A program made the position numbers and the translations under genes. A DNA stretch of 8,519 nt from an uncultured Clostridia bacterium (GTDB taxonomy: Bacteria; Bacillota; Clostridia; TANB77; CAG-508), in assembly GCA_944391155.1 (NCBI GenBank), contig CALXSO010000072.1, positions 1 through 8,519 of the forward strand. Direction: 5' to 3'. The notes beneath the pieces are model-generated. The model ran no database searches. It was given only the letters and a program-made list of their open reading frames with translations, and was not told the DNA's origin. Positions 1 to 6,875 of the stretch are shown here, piece after piece. How positions within the stretch are numbered: position 1 is the first letter of the stretch; every line of letters starts with the position of its first letter.

Positions 1-39
1 CATTAATCATATAAATTTCTTAAAATTCACCATAAAATA

Positions 40-68
40 TTGCCAAAAAAAATATTTAATGGTATAAA
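40..68 (+). promoter_or_regulatory. Sigma-A-type promoter for the glycosyltransferase gene
   Basis: A -35 box TTGCCA (40-45) and a -10 box TATAAA (63-68) are separated by exactly 17 bp. The TG at 60-61, one base before the -10 box, makes it an extended -10. Transcription would start near 75, leaving a leader of about 60 nt before the glycosyltransferase start. The 39 bases before it hold nothing I can assign. Chance matches are common in such AT-rich DNA, but the spacing and extended -10 make this one credible. Confidence 0.6.
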
Positions 69-136
69 TAAGATGGAAGTAAAAAAATGTAAATACATAT
101 TATAAAAATAAAGAATGGAGAATAAAAACACGAAAA

Positions 137-1120
137 ATGAGAGAAAAAGTAGATATACTATTAGCAACTTACAGAAGTAACATCAAATTCCTAAAAATGC
201 AAATAGATAGTATACTAAATCAAACATATAAAAATATAAACTTAATAATTAGTGATGATAATTCAAACGATGAAGAGTTAAAAAAAATATTAGAAGAATA
301 TAAAAATAAAGACAATAGAATACAGCTATACTTTCAAGAAAAAAACTTAGGATACATAAAAAATTTTGAATTTTTATTAGAAAAATCATCAGCTGACTAT
401 ATAATGTATAGCGATCATGATGATATATGGTATCCAAAAAAAGTAGAAAAAAGCCTAAAAGAGCTAGTACAAGATGAAGTGGATTTAGTATATGTAAATG
501 GTAGACAAATAGATCAAGAAGGAAAAGTACTTCATAGTAATTATTTTAAATATAAGAATATGCCATTAATATACGGAAAAAATAAACTCGCCATATCAAG
601 ATGTATTGGAATAGGTTGTTCACAAATTTTTACAAAAAACGTAAGAGACAAAATGTTACCATTCAAAGAAAGTGTAATGGCACATGATTGGTTAGCTGCA
701 TTTATAGCAAATGAGCAAAAAGGCATAGCATATATAGAAAAGCCTCTGTTTGATTATCGATTACATACAAATAATGTATTTGGAGGAAGAAATTTAAGTC
801 AAAATCTAGCAAGATGGAAAGAAAAAAATGGTAAAACTTTTAAAAGTTATTTAAAATATAGAAAAGAAGACGTAATAGATAAGGCATATTTAAGTGGAGC
901 TAAAATGTGTTTAGATTATACAAAAAAACAATCAACAATCAAGTTTTTAAATGAAATAATAAATTATTATACAAGTATAGAAAAATCAAAATATATAAAT
1001 TTTCAAATATATAAATATTTTAAATACTTATATGGAAACAATATGATAAAAAAGATGTGTAAAGAAATACTAATATTTCATTTTCCAATATTAGGATATT
1101 TAAAATTTAAGATAGGATGA
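137..1120 (+). CDS. Family 2 glycosyltransferase (rhamnosyltransferase-like)
   Basis: A 327-residue cytoplasmic or membrane-associated glycosyltransferase of the GT-A fold, family 2. It probably moves a sugar from a nucleotide-sugar donor onto a cell-surface polysaccharide or teichoic-acid-like acceptor. The N-terminus shows the family opening VDILLATY (residues 5-12), the nucleotide-binding stretch ISDDNSND (38-45), and the metal-binding DxD-type motif SDHDD (91-95) followed by IW. A further conserved HDW lies at 182-184, as in relatives annotated as rhamnosyltransferases. There is no membrane span, though the C-terminal tail is basic and aromatic. The start is the first ATG that keeps the VDILLATY opening. 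The nearest GGAG (117-120) is 16 nt upstream, unusually far, so translation initiation may be weak. No terminator follows, so transcription may continue into the next gene. The family call is firm; donor and acceptor cannot be read from sequence. Confidence 0.9.
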   Translation: MREKVDILLATYRSNIKFLKMQIDSILNQTYKNINLIISDDNSNDEELKKILEEYKNKDNRIQLYFQEKNLGYIKNFEFLLEKSSADYIMYSDHDDIWYPKKVEKSLKELVQDEVDLVYVNGRQIDQEGKVLHSNYFKYKNMPLIYGKNKLAISRCIGIGCSQIFTKNVRDKMLPFKESVMAHDWLAAFIANEQKGIAYIEKPLFDYRLHTNNVFGGRNLSQNLARWKEKNGKTFKSYLKYRKEDVIDKAYLSGAKMCLDYTKKQSTIKFLNEIINYYTSIEKSKYINFQIYKYFKYLYGNNMIKKMCKEILIFHFPILGYLKFKIG

Positions 1121-1157
1121 CTTTAAAATAAAAAAAAGAAATTCAATCTAGCATAAC

Positions 1158-1187
1158 TTAAAAATCTCATATTATTTACTATATAAT
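1158..1187 (+). promoter_or_regulatory. Possible promoter for the ChW-M14 surface protein gene
   Basis: A perfect TATAAT -10 box lies at 1182-1187 in the 114-nt gap between the glycosyltransferase and the surface-protein gene. The best -35 partner is TTAAAA (1158-1163) at 18 bp, a poor match. The gap holds no hairpin terminator, so read-through from the upstream gene is an alternative source of transcript. Confidence 0.35.
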
Positions 1188-1222
1188 AAAAATTTAAACA
1201 GCATATTAAATTATTATAAAAA

Positions 1223-1228
1223 GGGGAG
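1223..1228 (+). promoter_or_regulatory. Ribosome binding site that fixes the surface-protein start
   Basis: GGGGAG at 1223-1228 lies 6 nt before the ATG at 1235 but only 3 nt before the in-frame GTG at 1232. Normal spacing therefore favours the ATG and a protein one residue shorter than the longest reading frame. Confidence 0.65.
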
Positions 1229-1234
1229 ATTGTG

Positions 1235-4200
1235 ATGAACAAAAAATTATTAAACCAAATTTTCATAATAATGATATTAATTTTTGGACTACTTCTAGGA
1301 ATGATAGAACGAAATGATGCAACAAGTTTAAATACAAACAATATAGGAGTAGAATATTATTCACATATTCAAGACAAAGGTTGGGAAGGAGAATATTCAA
1401 AGTCAAACGGAAAACAATCAGGAACTACAGGACAAAATAAAAAACTAGAAGCAATAAAAATAAAATTAATAAATGCTCCACAAAATGCTAAAATAGAATA
1501 TCAGGCACATGTCGAAAATATAGGATGGCAAAATTGGAACAATGATGAAGAACTATCAGGAACAACAGGAAAAAATTTAAGAATGGAAGCAATAAGAATA
1601 CGTCTTGTAAACCTTGAAGACTATTCTGTACGTTATCGTACACATGTACAAGATATAGGATGGCAAGATTGGGTAGAAGATGGAGAAATGGCAGGAACAA
1701 CTGGTAGATGTTTAAAAATAGAAGCAATACAAATCGAAATTATACCTAAAAAAGCAAAAGCTGAAATTAAATTTAATAATGAACCAAACAATAAAACATA
1801 CTATAGTGATGGTATCCAAGAAGAAGGAATATATACAACAAATTTAGAAAATAGTAAGCTATCATTAAGTATAGACAATAAAGACTATACAAAAAATATG
1901 CAAGTGCAAGAATATACAAAGACTGAAGACCAATTAGAAAAAGGAAAAGGGTTAAAAACATATAAATTTAAAATTAATATGGATGATTTAACCAAAATTG
2001 GTGACGGAAAACATACATTAAAGTTACAACTAACAAACAAAGATAAAACTGTAGAAATAAAAACAATAGAAAAAAATATAAATATAGATACTAAAAATCC
2101 TCATATAATTTATTCATCACATGTTGAAAATATTGCATGGCAACCAGAAGTTCAAGATGGAAAAACATCAGGAACAACAGGAAGAAATTTAAAACTAGAA
2201 GCAACAAAAATATATACAAAAAATCTATCAGAAAATGTAAAATTACAGTATCAAATGCATGTACAAGACATAGGATGGCAAGATTGGAAAAACGAAGGTG
2301 AGATTGCGGGAACAACAGGAAGAAAACTAAAAGCAGAAGCTATAAGGATTAAATTAACTGGAACTAGTAATTATTCAGTAGAATATAGAGCACATGTACA
2401 GGATATAGGATGGCAAGATTGGGTTCGAGATGGGGATATGGCAGGAACAACAGGACAAAATAGAAAAATAGAAGCAATTGAAATAAAAATTGTTCCAAAA
2501 GAACCAAAAGCTATAATTCAAATGGAAACAGATATTAGTCACAAAACATTTTACACAGATGGGATATCAATAAAAGGATGGTATTTAGCAAATATTCCAA
2601 AAACTAAATTAGAGATAAAAATAGGAGACACTTCAGTAGATAGTTATGTAAAACAAAGTGCAAGAAATGATGTATATACAAATAACCAAAGTTTCGGCGG
2701 AAAAGAAAACACACCAACTCCAGGATTTGTAATCACATTACCAACAAAAGAAGTAGAAAAATTGAAACAAGGCAAAAATGTTTTGTCAGTAACAGTATAT
2801 AAGGAAGATGGAACAACTATATTAGCTAATAAAAAATATGAAATCAATATAGATAAGACAAATTTGCATTTAAAATATTCAGTGCACATGCAAGACATAG
2901 GATGGCAAAATGACTTTTATGAAGGACAAAAAGCAGGAAACATAAATAAAAATACTAAAATAGAAGCAATTAAAATAGAAGAAATAAACTTTCCAGAAGG
3001 AATTTCAATAGAATATCAATCACATATCCAAGACTTAGGATGGGAAAAAGTTTGGAAAAAGGCAGGAGAACAATCAGGAACAACAGGGCAAAACAAAAAA
3101 GTAGAGGCAATAAGAATAAGATTAACAGGAACAGAAGAATATTCAATTGGATATAGAACTTATGTAGAAGGAATTGGTTGGCAAGATTGGGCATATGATG
3201 GAGAATATGCAGGAACGACAGGTCAAAATTTAAAACTAAAAGCAATAGAAATAAAGATAATACCAAAGATTAAACAAGAAAAAGTATATATATGCTTAGA
3301 TGCACCAGGAAACACAATTACAAATGAAACAGGTATAATTAAAGGATGGTATTTAGCTAATATATCAGACACTAATTTAAAAATATACATTGACAACAAA
3401 GAAATCAAAAATACAATTACTAGAAAAGAAAGAACAGACGTATTAAATCAAATAAAAGGTTATGGTGGAGATGTTACTAATACAAAACCAGGATTTAGTA
3501 TGAATGTAAATTTTGCTAACTATACATTAGGAACACATACTATAAAAATTGAAATATCTAAAAAAGATGGAAAAGTAATTCAAAAATATGAACAAAAAGT
3601 TACAATAAAAGAAAAAATTGTAATAACAACAGGAACATATGGTGTAAGCGGACTTAAAGTAAAAGGTAATTCAAATGGTTCAGACTTAATGTATTATCAA
3701 TATGGTTCAGGTCCAAACGTATTTTTCGCAACATTCTGCGTTCATGGATTTGAAGATTCGTGGGCAAGAGACGGAACAGAATTAGTACTAATTGCCAATG
3801 AATTTTGGAATAGATTACAAACTACTAAGGATGAAAGTTTAGCAGAAAAATGGACGATATATATAATTCCAGAAGTAAATCCAGATGGAAGAAGAGTAGG
3901 AACAACAAATAATGGACCAGGTAGAACAACATTATTTAGTAAAGCACCTGGTAACAAAGGTATTGATATAAATAGAAACTGGTCAACAAGTTTTCAAGTT
4001 ATTTCATCAAGCAGAAATTATACAGGAACAGCACCATTCCAAGCATATGAGTCAATGTATTTAAGAGATTTTCTATTAGCACATAAATCAAAAAACGGAC
4101 AGACTGTTTTGGTGGATTTACACGGATGGACACAACAATTAATAGGTGATAGTGGAATTAGAAATTACTATAGGACACAATTCCCAGAAAATACAGATAC

Positions 4201-4387
4201 AGCAACATATGGAAAAGGATATTTAATAAACTGGGCAAGAACAAATTTAGGATCAAACAATCGAGCTGCAAGGTCAGCACTTATAGAATTACCATCATAT
4301 ATAAAAACACCACAAGATGTAAAGAATAACAATATTACAGAAAGATATATAAGTGCAACATTATCAATGCTTAAAGGAATTGTATAA
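1235..4387 (+). CDS. Secreted multi-ChW-repeat protein with C-terminal M14 zinc carboxypeptidase domain
   Basis: A 1050-residue exported protein. Residues 1-30 look like a signal peptide (KK at 3-4, hydrophobic core 5-24, possible cleavage near NDA at 27-29). Nine ChW repeats follow in three triplets starting near residues 39/87/132, 291/337/382 and 546/592/638. Each has the core HVQDIGWQDW, then AGTTGQ and EAIxI. Each triplet is followed by a beta-rich, probably Ig-like domain (about 172-289, 423-540, 682-795); the last two share GWYLAN and PGF. Residues about 800-1050 form an M14 peptidase. Zinc ligands are H837 and E840 (HGFE) and H963 (DLHGW). Also present are NPDG (882-885), INRNW (912-916) and the catalytic glutamate E1018 (LIELP). 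All key residues are intact, so an active metallopeptidase is expected. ChW repeats are thought to mediate surface attachment or protein binding in clostridia. Acting on peptidoglycan stem peptides is likely but inferred; a secreted protein or peptide substrate is possible. Confidence 0.9.
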   Translation: MNKKLLNQIFIIMILIFGLLLGMIERNDATSLNTNNIGVEYYSHIQDKGWEGEYSKSNGKQSGTTGQNKKLEAIKIKLINAPQNAKIEYQAHVENIGWQNWNNDEELSGTTGKNLRMEAIRIRLVNLEDYSVRYRTHVQDIGWQDWVEDGEMAGTTGRCLKIEAIQIEIIPKKAKAEIKFNNEPNNKTYYSDGIQEEGIYTTNLENSKLSLSIDNKDYTKNMQVQEYTKTEDQLEKGKGLKTYKFKINMDDLTKIGDGKHTLKLQLTNKDKTVEIKTIEKNINIDTKNPHIIYSSHVENIAWQPEVQDGKTSGTTGRNLKLEATKIYTKNLSENVKLQYQMHVQDIGWQDWKNEGEIAGTTGRKLKAEAIRIKLTGTSNYSVEYRAHVQDIGWQDWVRDGDMAGTTGQNRKIEAIEIKIVPKEPKAIIQMETDISHKTFYTDGISIKGWYLANIPKTKLEIKIGDTSVDSYVKQSARNDVYTNNQSFGGKENTPTPGFVITLPTKEVEKLKQGKNVLSVTVYKEDGTTILANKKYEINIDKTNLHLKYSVHMQDIGWQNDFYEGQKAGNINKNTKIEAIKIEEINFPEGISIEYQSHIQDLGWEKVWKKAGEQSGTTGQNKKVEAIRIRLTGTEEYSIGYRTYVEGIGWQDWAYDGEYAGTTGQNLKLKAIEIKIIPKIKQEKVYICLDAPGNTITNETGIIKGWYLANISDTNLKIYIDNKEIKNTITRKERTDVLNQIKGYGGDVTNTKPGFSMNVNFANYTLGTHTIKIEISKKDGKVIQKYEQKVTIKEKIVITTGTYGVSGLKVKGNSNGSDLMYYQYGSGPNVFFATFCVHGFEDSWARDGTELVLIANEFWNRLQTTKDESLAEKWTIYIIPEVNPDGRRVGTTNNGPGRTTLFSKAPGNKGIDINRNWSTSFQVISSSRNYTGTAPFQAYESMYLRDFLLAHKSKNGQTVLVDLHGWTQQLIGDSGIRNYYRTQFPENTDTATYGKGYLINWARTNLGSNNRAARSALIELPSYIKTPQDVKNNNITERYISATLSMLKGIV
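1349..1745 (+). repeat. ChW triplet A (three repeats)
   Basis: Three consecutive ChW repeats, residues about 39-171. Each is about 40 residues with an aromatic/H start (YYSHIQ, YQAHVE, YRTHVQ), a central GW, a GTTG turn and an EAI strand. The first is the most divergent after the GW. Confidence 0.85.
2105..2497 (+). repeat. ChW triplet B (three repeats)
   Basis: Residues about 291-421. The first repeat has AW in place of the usual GW (ENIAWQ). The second and third are close to consensus and share long nucleotide identity with the third repeat of triplet A. Confidence 0.85.
2870..3265 (+). repeat. ChW triplet C (three repeats)
   Basis: Residues about 546-677. The first repeat has lost the GTTG turn (AGNINKN instead), so it is the most degenerate of the nine. 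The other two keep GW and GTTG. The distance from triplet A to B is 252 residues and from B to C 255, showing duplication of a whole triplet-plus-beta-domain unit. Confidence 0.85.
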
Positions 4388-4499
4388 AGTATAAAATAGA
4401 ACAATTCTGAAATAATATTTTTGAGCACATTTATACAAAATTTTTGAAAAGGTTATAGGACCAAATTAAAACCTAAATATTTTAAAAGGAATATAAAAA

Positions 4500-5246
4500 A
4501 TGTCAAAGAAAAAGAAAACTATAATAGGAATATCTATTATAATAATTATATGCATAATTGTAATATTAGTTTTAATTTTTACAAATAAAAATAAAACAAA
4601 TAATAATATACAAAATGATTATACAAATATAGATAAAGAAAATGAAATAAGTTATCAAAATGATGCAACAATTGAAGATATCAAAGAAGAAACAGGATTA
4701 TCAGGTGACGAATCAATATATGAAATTGATACCGAATATGATGGAAGAAAAACATTGAACGTTAAACATGAAATACAATATAAAGTTGCACTTGCAGGTA
4801 TTTTGTCAAATAGTCAACCCGAATATAGTAATATAGATAATATAATTAATCAAAGCCAAATTACTAAAAATGGCATTTGGATAGAAGAAAATAGTAGAGA
4901 GAAATTTTTGGAAAACTTAAAACAAATCACTGAATCAAATTATGAGATTTCAGCTGATGGTTATTTAAATATAGTAAATAAAGAGAAACAAAATGATTAT
5001 GATAAAAAGCTAGAAAGCTTTATAAATAGCGAAAAACAATATATTTTTGCAATAACAGATAAATATTATGAAATTGATACTGTATCAGGAGAGGTAGTAG
5101 AATATCCATATCAACAGTTAGATCCATATCAAGAATATGATTTAGTTGAAGATGAAAATAGTGTAATTATTTTTATAAATACTAATCCAAATAATAATTT
5201 AGATAATACTGAAATTTTGAAAAATGTAATTAATGATTTAAACTAA
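4500..5246 (+). CDS. Membrane-anchored extracytoplasmic protein of unknown function
   Basis: A 248-residue protein I do not recognise. It begins MSKKKK, followed by a very hydrophobic isoleucine-rich segment (about residues 8-27) and then a polar tail, so it should be a single-pass protein with its N-terminus inside and about 215 residues outside. There is no lipobox cysteine. A low-complexity Asn/Lys/Asp linker (about 28-55) precedes a mixed domain with GLSGDES, then IEENSREKFLENL and YEISADGYLNIVN, and near the end YEIDTVSGEVVEYPYQQ. No catalytic motif is obvious. AGGA (4487-4490) lies 9 nt before the ATG. It starts 112 nt after the ChW-M14 gene with no intervening terminator and shares the terminator just after it, so co-transcription is plausible. 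It could be a surface-localised accessory or partner of that protein, but only position suggests this. Confidence 0.8.
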   Translation: MSKKKKTIIGISIIIIICIIVILVLIFTNKNKTNNNIQNDYTNIDKENEISYQNDATIEDIKEETGLSGDESIYEIDTEYDGRKTLNVKHEIQYKVALAGILSNSQPEYSNIDNIINQSQITKNGIWIEENSREKFLENLKQITESNYEISADGYLNIVNKEKQNDYDKKLESFINSEKQYIFAITDKYYEIDTVSGEVVEYPYQQLDPYQEYDLVEDENSVIIFINTNPNNNLDNTEILKNVINDLN

Positions 5247-5251
5247 AATAA

Positions 5252-5283
5252 AAGCCACATCATAATTTTAGATGTGGTTTTTT
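5252..5283 (+). terminator. Rho-independent terminator after the surface-protein genes
   Basis: CCACATC (5255-5261), a 9-nt loop and GATGTGG (5271-5277) form a 7-bp stem, extended outward by a G-U and A-U pairs, followed by six Ts. It lies 5 nt after the stop codon of the membrane-anchored protein gene and isolates that group from the MerR operon. Confidence 0.9.
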
Positions 5284-5527
5284 CAGGTTGTTTTAGTTCC
5301 TAATATAATGTTTCTTTAAATATATCATATGTTACAATTCAGTGTAGCATAAAGATAAGCCAATCGAAATGTTGATATAAAAATATTTTTCTTAAAGACT
5401 AATAGGTAGATCCAAAGCTTTTTTAACAAAAAAATATTTATATATTAACATTTTGAGCTATTATACAAAATTTAATCTGACAAGTAACTATTGTATAAAA
5501 AATTTTATGTAAAAAAATAAAAAAATA
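5284..5527. other. AT-rich intergenic stretch without a recognisable gene
   Basis: These 244 bases between the terminator and the MerR-type promoter hold no reading frame of useful length, no tRNA and no convincing hairpin on either strand. The one notable element is TTTTGAGC (5451-5458) followed 3 nt later by TATACAAAATTT (5462-5473), which also occurs at 4419-4443 with a 5-nt gap. Confidence 0.6.
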
Positions 5528-5558
5528 TTGACTTAAAGTTAACTCTAAGTGATAAAAT
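5528..5558 (+). promoter_or_regulatory. MerR-type promoter with 19-bp spacer
   Basis: A -35 box TTGACT (5528-5533) and a -10 box TAAAAT (5553-5558) are separated by 19 bp. A spacer of 19-20 bp, too long for efficient basal RNA polymerase use, is the hallmark of promoters that MerR-family regulators activate by distorting the DNA. The transcript would start near 5565, about 22 nt before the first gene. Confidence 0.88.
5531..5550 (+). promoter_or_regulatory. AdhR-like MerR operator
   Basis: A 20-bp inverted repeat with one mismatched pair, CTTAAAG-TTAA-CTCTAAG at its core (5532-5549), fills the spacer between -35 and -10. From memory, the Bacillus subtilis AdhR (YraB) site is CTTAAAG-N4-CTTTAAG in the same position, so this copy differs at one base. 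The likely binder is the MerR regulator encoded second in this operon, giving autoregulation. Confidence 0.85.
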
Positions 5559-5586
5559 AATAAATATAGAAAAGGAGGAATGAATT

Positions 5587-6336
5587 ATGAAGAAACAAAC
5601 AGCAGGAAGAGAGCAATTAGGAGAATTTGCACCTAAATTTGCTGAGTTAAATGATGATGTATTATTTGGAGAAGTATGGTCAAGGGAGGATAAACTATCC
5701 ATAAAAAACAGATGCATGATAACCATAGCTGGTTTTATAGGAAAAGGTGGAATTGATAATTCATTTAAATATCATATTATTAATGCAAAAAACAATGGTG
5801 TAACAAAAGAAGAAATGGCAGAAATAATTACACATCTAGCTTTTTATTGTGGATGGCCAAATGCTTGGGCTGCATTTAATATTGCAAAAGAAGTTTATTC
5901 AGAAGATAGTAAAATAGAAGAAGAACATGGAGGAATGTTTGGTTTAGGAGAACCAAATACAAACTTTGCACAATATTTCATTGGTAATTCATATTTAAAA
6001 CCATTAACAGATCCTAGTAAAACAAATATATTTATTGCAAATGTAACATTTGAACCAGGATGTAGAAATAACTGGCATATACATAAAGCAACTAAAGGTG
6101 GTGGGCAAATTTTAATATGTGTTGATGGAGAAGGATGGTATCAAGAAGAAGGAGAGCCTGCTCAAAGCTTAAAGCCAGGAGACATTGTGACAATTTCAGC
6201 AAATGTAAAACATTGGCATGGTGCAAAAAAAGATTGTTGGTTTAGTCATTTAGCTTTAGAGGTGCCAGGAGAAAATACTTCGAATGAATGGTGTGAACAA
6301 GTTAATGATGAGCAATATAATAACCTAGAAAAATAA
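5587..6336 (+). CDS. Carboxymuconolactone decarboxylase-cupin fusion protein
   Basis: A 249-residue cytoplasmic protein with two domains. Residues about 10-107 are a carboxymuconolactone decarboxylase/AhpD-type helical domain (RCMITIAGFIG at 42-52, then HLAFYCGWPNAW at 83-94). The CxxC pair of peroxidase-type AhpD is absent; only C88 lies in the active-site helix. Residues about 125-235 are a cupin barrel with likely metal ligands H164 and H166 (WHIH), Q174 where many cupins have Glu, and H209 with H211 (KHWHG); PGD at 197-199 marks the second cupin motif. It ends with the conserved-looking PGENTSNEW. AGGAGG (5573-5578) lies 8 nt before the ATG. It is the first gene of the MerR-controlled operon, 24 nt before the regulator. 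A role in handling reactive carbonyl or quinone-like metabolites is inferred; the substrate is unknown. Confidence 0.9.
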   Translation: MKKQTAGREQLGEFAPKFAELNDDVLFGEVWSREDKLSIKNRCMITIAGFIGKGGIDNSFKYHIINAKNNGVTKEEMAEIITHLAFYCGWPNAWAAFNIAKEVYSEDSKIEEEHGGMFGLGEPNTNFAQYFIGNSYLKPLTDPSKTNIFIANVTFEPGCRNNWHIHKATKGGGQILICVDGEGWYQEEGEPAQSLKPGDIVTISANVKHWHGAKKDCWFSHLALEVPGENTSNEWCEQVNDEQYNNLEK

Positions 6337-6347
6337 AATCTAGTAGT

Positions 6348-6352
6348 GGAGG
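6348..6352 (+). promoter_or_regulatory. Ribosome binding site supporting a GTG start
   Basis: GGAGG at 6348-6352 lies 8 nt before the GTG at 6361. No other start codon near this position gives the conserved MerR N-terminus, so the GTG start is well supported. Confidence 0.8.
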
Positions 6353-6360
6353 AAGTATAA

Positions 6361-6744
6361 GTGAGGATAGCAGAAGTAAGTAAAAAATATAACTTAACAG
6401 AAGATACAATAAGATATTATGAAAAAATAGGACTAATACCTAGAGTACCAAGGACTAAATCAGGAATTAGAGATTTTGATGATGAAAGCTGTAGATGGAT
6501 TGAATTCATAAAATGTATGAGAAATTCAGGCATGACAATAGAGGTATTAACAGAATATATCAATTTATATAAGCAAGGAGATAAAACAATTGAAGCTAGA
6601 AAAAAGCTATTAATAGAACAAAAGGAAAAATTATTATCAAAACAAGAAGAAATAGCAAATACAATAAAAAGGCTAGAATATAAAATTGAAATATATAATG
6701 AAATTGCAAAAGGAGAAAGAAAAGATTTTTTAAAAGAACCATAA
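6361..6744 (+). CDS. MerR-family transcriptional regulator, AdhR-like
   Basis: A 127-residue dimeric DNA-binding regulator. Residues 1-38 form the winged helix-turn-helix (IAEVSKKYNLTEDTIRYYEKIGLIP, then the wing with SGIRDF at 34-39). The helical core includes CRWIEFIKCMRNSGM (44-58). Residues about 70-120 form the long dimerisation coiled coil, rich in Glu/Lys and ending with few effector-domain residues. It has cysteines at 44 and 52. The second matches the conserved Cys52 that AdhR of B. subtilis uses to sense aldehydes by thiol alkylation (from memory). It lacks the cysteine clusters of metal-sensing MerR proteins. It is co-transcribed with the decarboxylase-cupin gene and almost certainly binds the inverted repeat at 5531-5550, so it should switch on its own operon under carbonyl or electrophile stress. 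The family is certain; the inducer is inferred. Confidence 0.93.
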   Translation: MRIAEVSKKYNLTEDTIRYYEKIGLIPRVPRTKSGIRDFDDESCRWIEFIKCMRNSGMTIEVLTEYINLYKQGDKTIEARKKLLIEQKEKLLSKQEEIANTIKRLEYKIEIYNEIAKGERKDFLKEP

Positions 6745-6805
6745 ATATAATATTACTAAAAAAATATATTGATATACAATATACTAGAAATGTAGCAAAT
6801 AAATT

Positions 6806-6845
6806 AAAAAACTCATATTAGCTATTTTGCAAATATGAGTTTTTT
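6806..6845. terminator. Bidirectional terminator between convergent genes
   Basis: ACTCATATT (6811-6819) and AATATGAGT (6832-6840) form a perfect 9-bp stem with a 12-nt loop, flanked by A5 on the left and T5 on the right that extend the pairing. It gives a T tract on both strands. It lies 61 nt after the MerR stop on the + strand and 30 nt after the pseudouridine synthase stop on the - strand, so it serves both. Confidence 0.9.
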
Positions 6846-6875
6846 ATATAAATAAGTTTTTAAATCAAATTATAA

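Noticed and set aside
115..180. A 21-codon upstream frame starting ATGGAG and overlapping the glycosyltransferase start in another frame
   Set aside because: No convincing ribosome binding site and a Lys/Asn-rich sequence expected by chance in this composition; possible but unsupported.
1349..3265. Regularly spaced repeats considered as a CRISPR-like or intergenic repeat array
   Set aside because: They are in-frame protein repeats (ChW) within one gene, with coding-style variation.
1488..3957. Several - strand frames of 60-98 codons within the surface-protein gene
   Set aside because: They are antisense shadows of the real gene, rich in Leu/Phe, lacking ribosome binding sites or family features.
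4444..4472. Possible promoter TTGAAA-17-TAAAAC before the membrane-anchored protein gene
   Set aside because: The -10 box is poor and such matches are frequent in this AT-rich DNA; co-transcription from upstream is as likely.
6765..6783. Inverted repeat TATATTG-5-CAATATA after the MerR gene
   Set aside because: Composed almost only of A/T, no T tract, and a much better terminator follows; not treated as functional.
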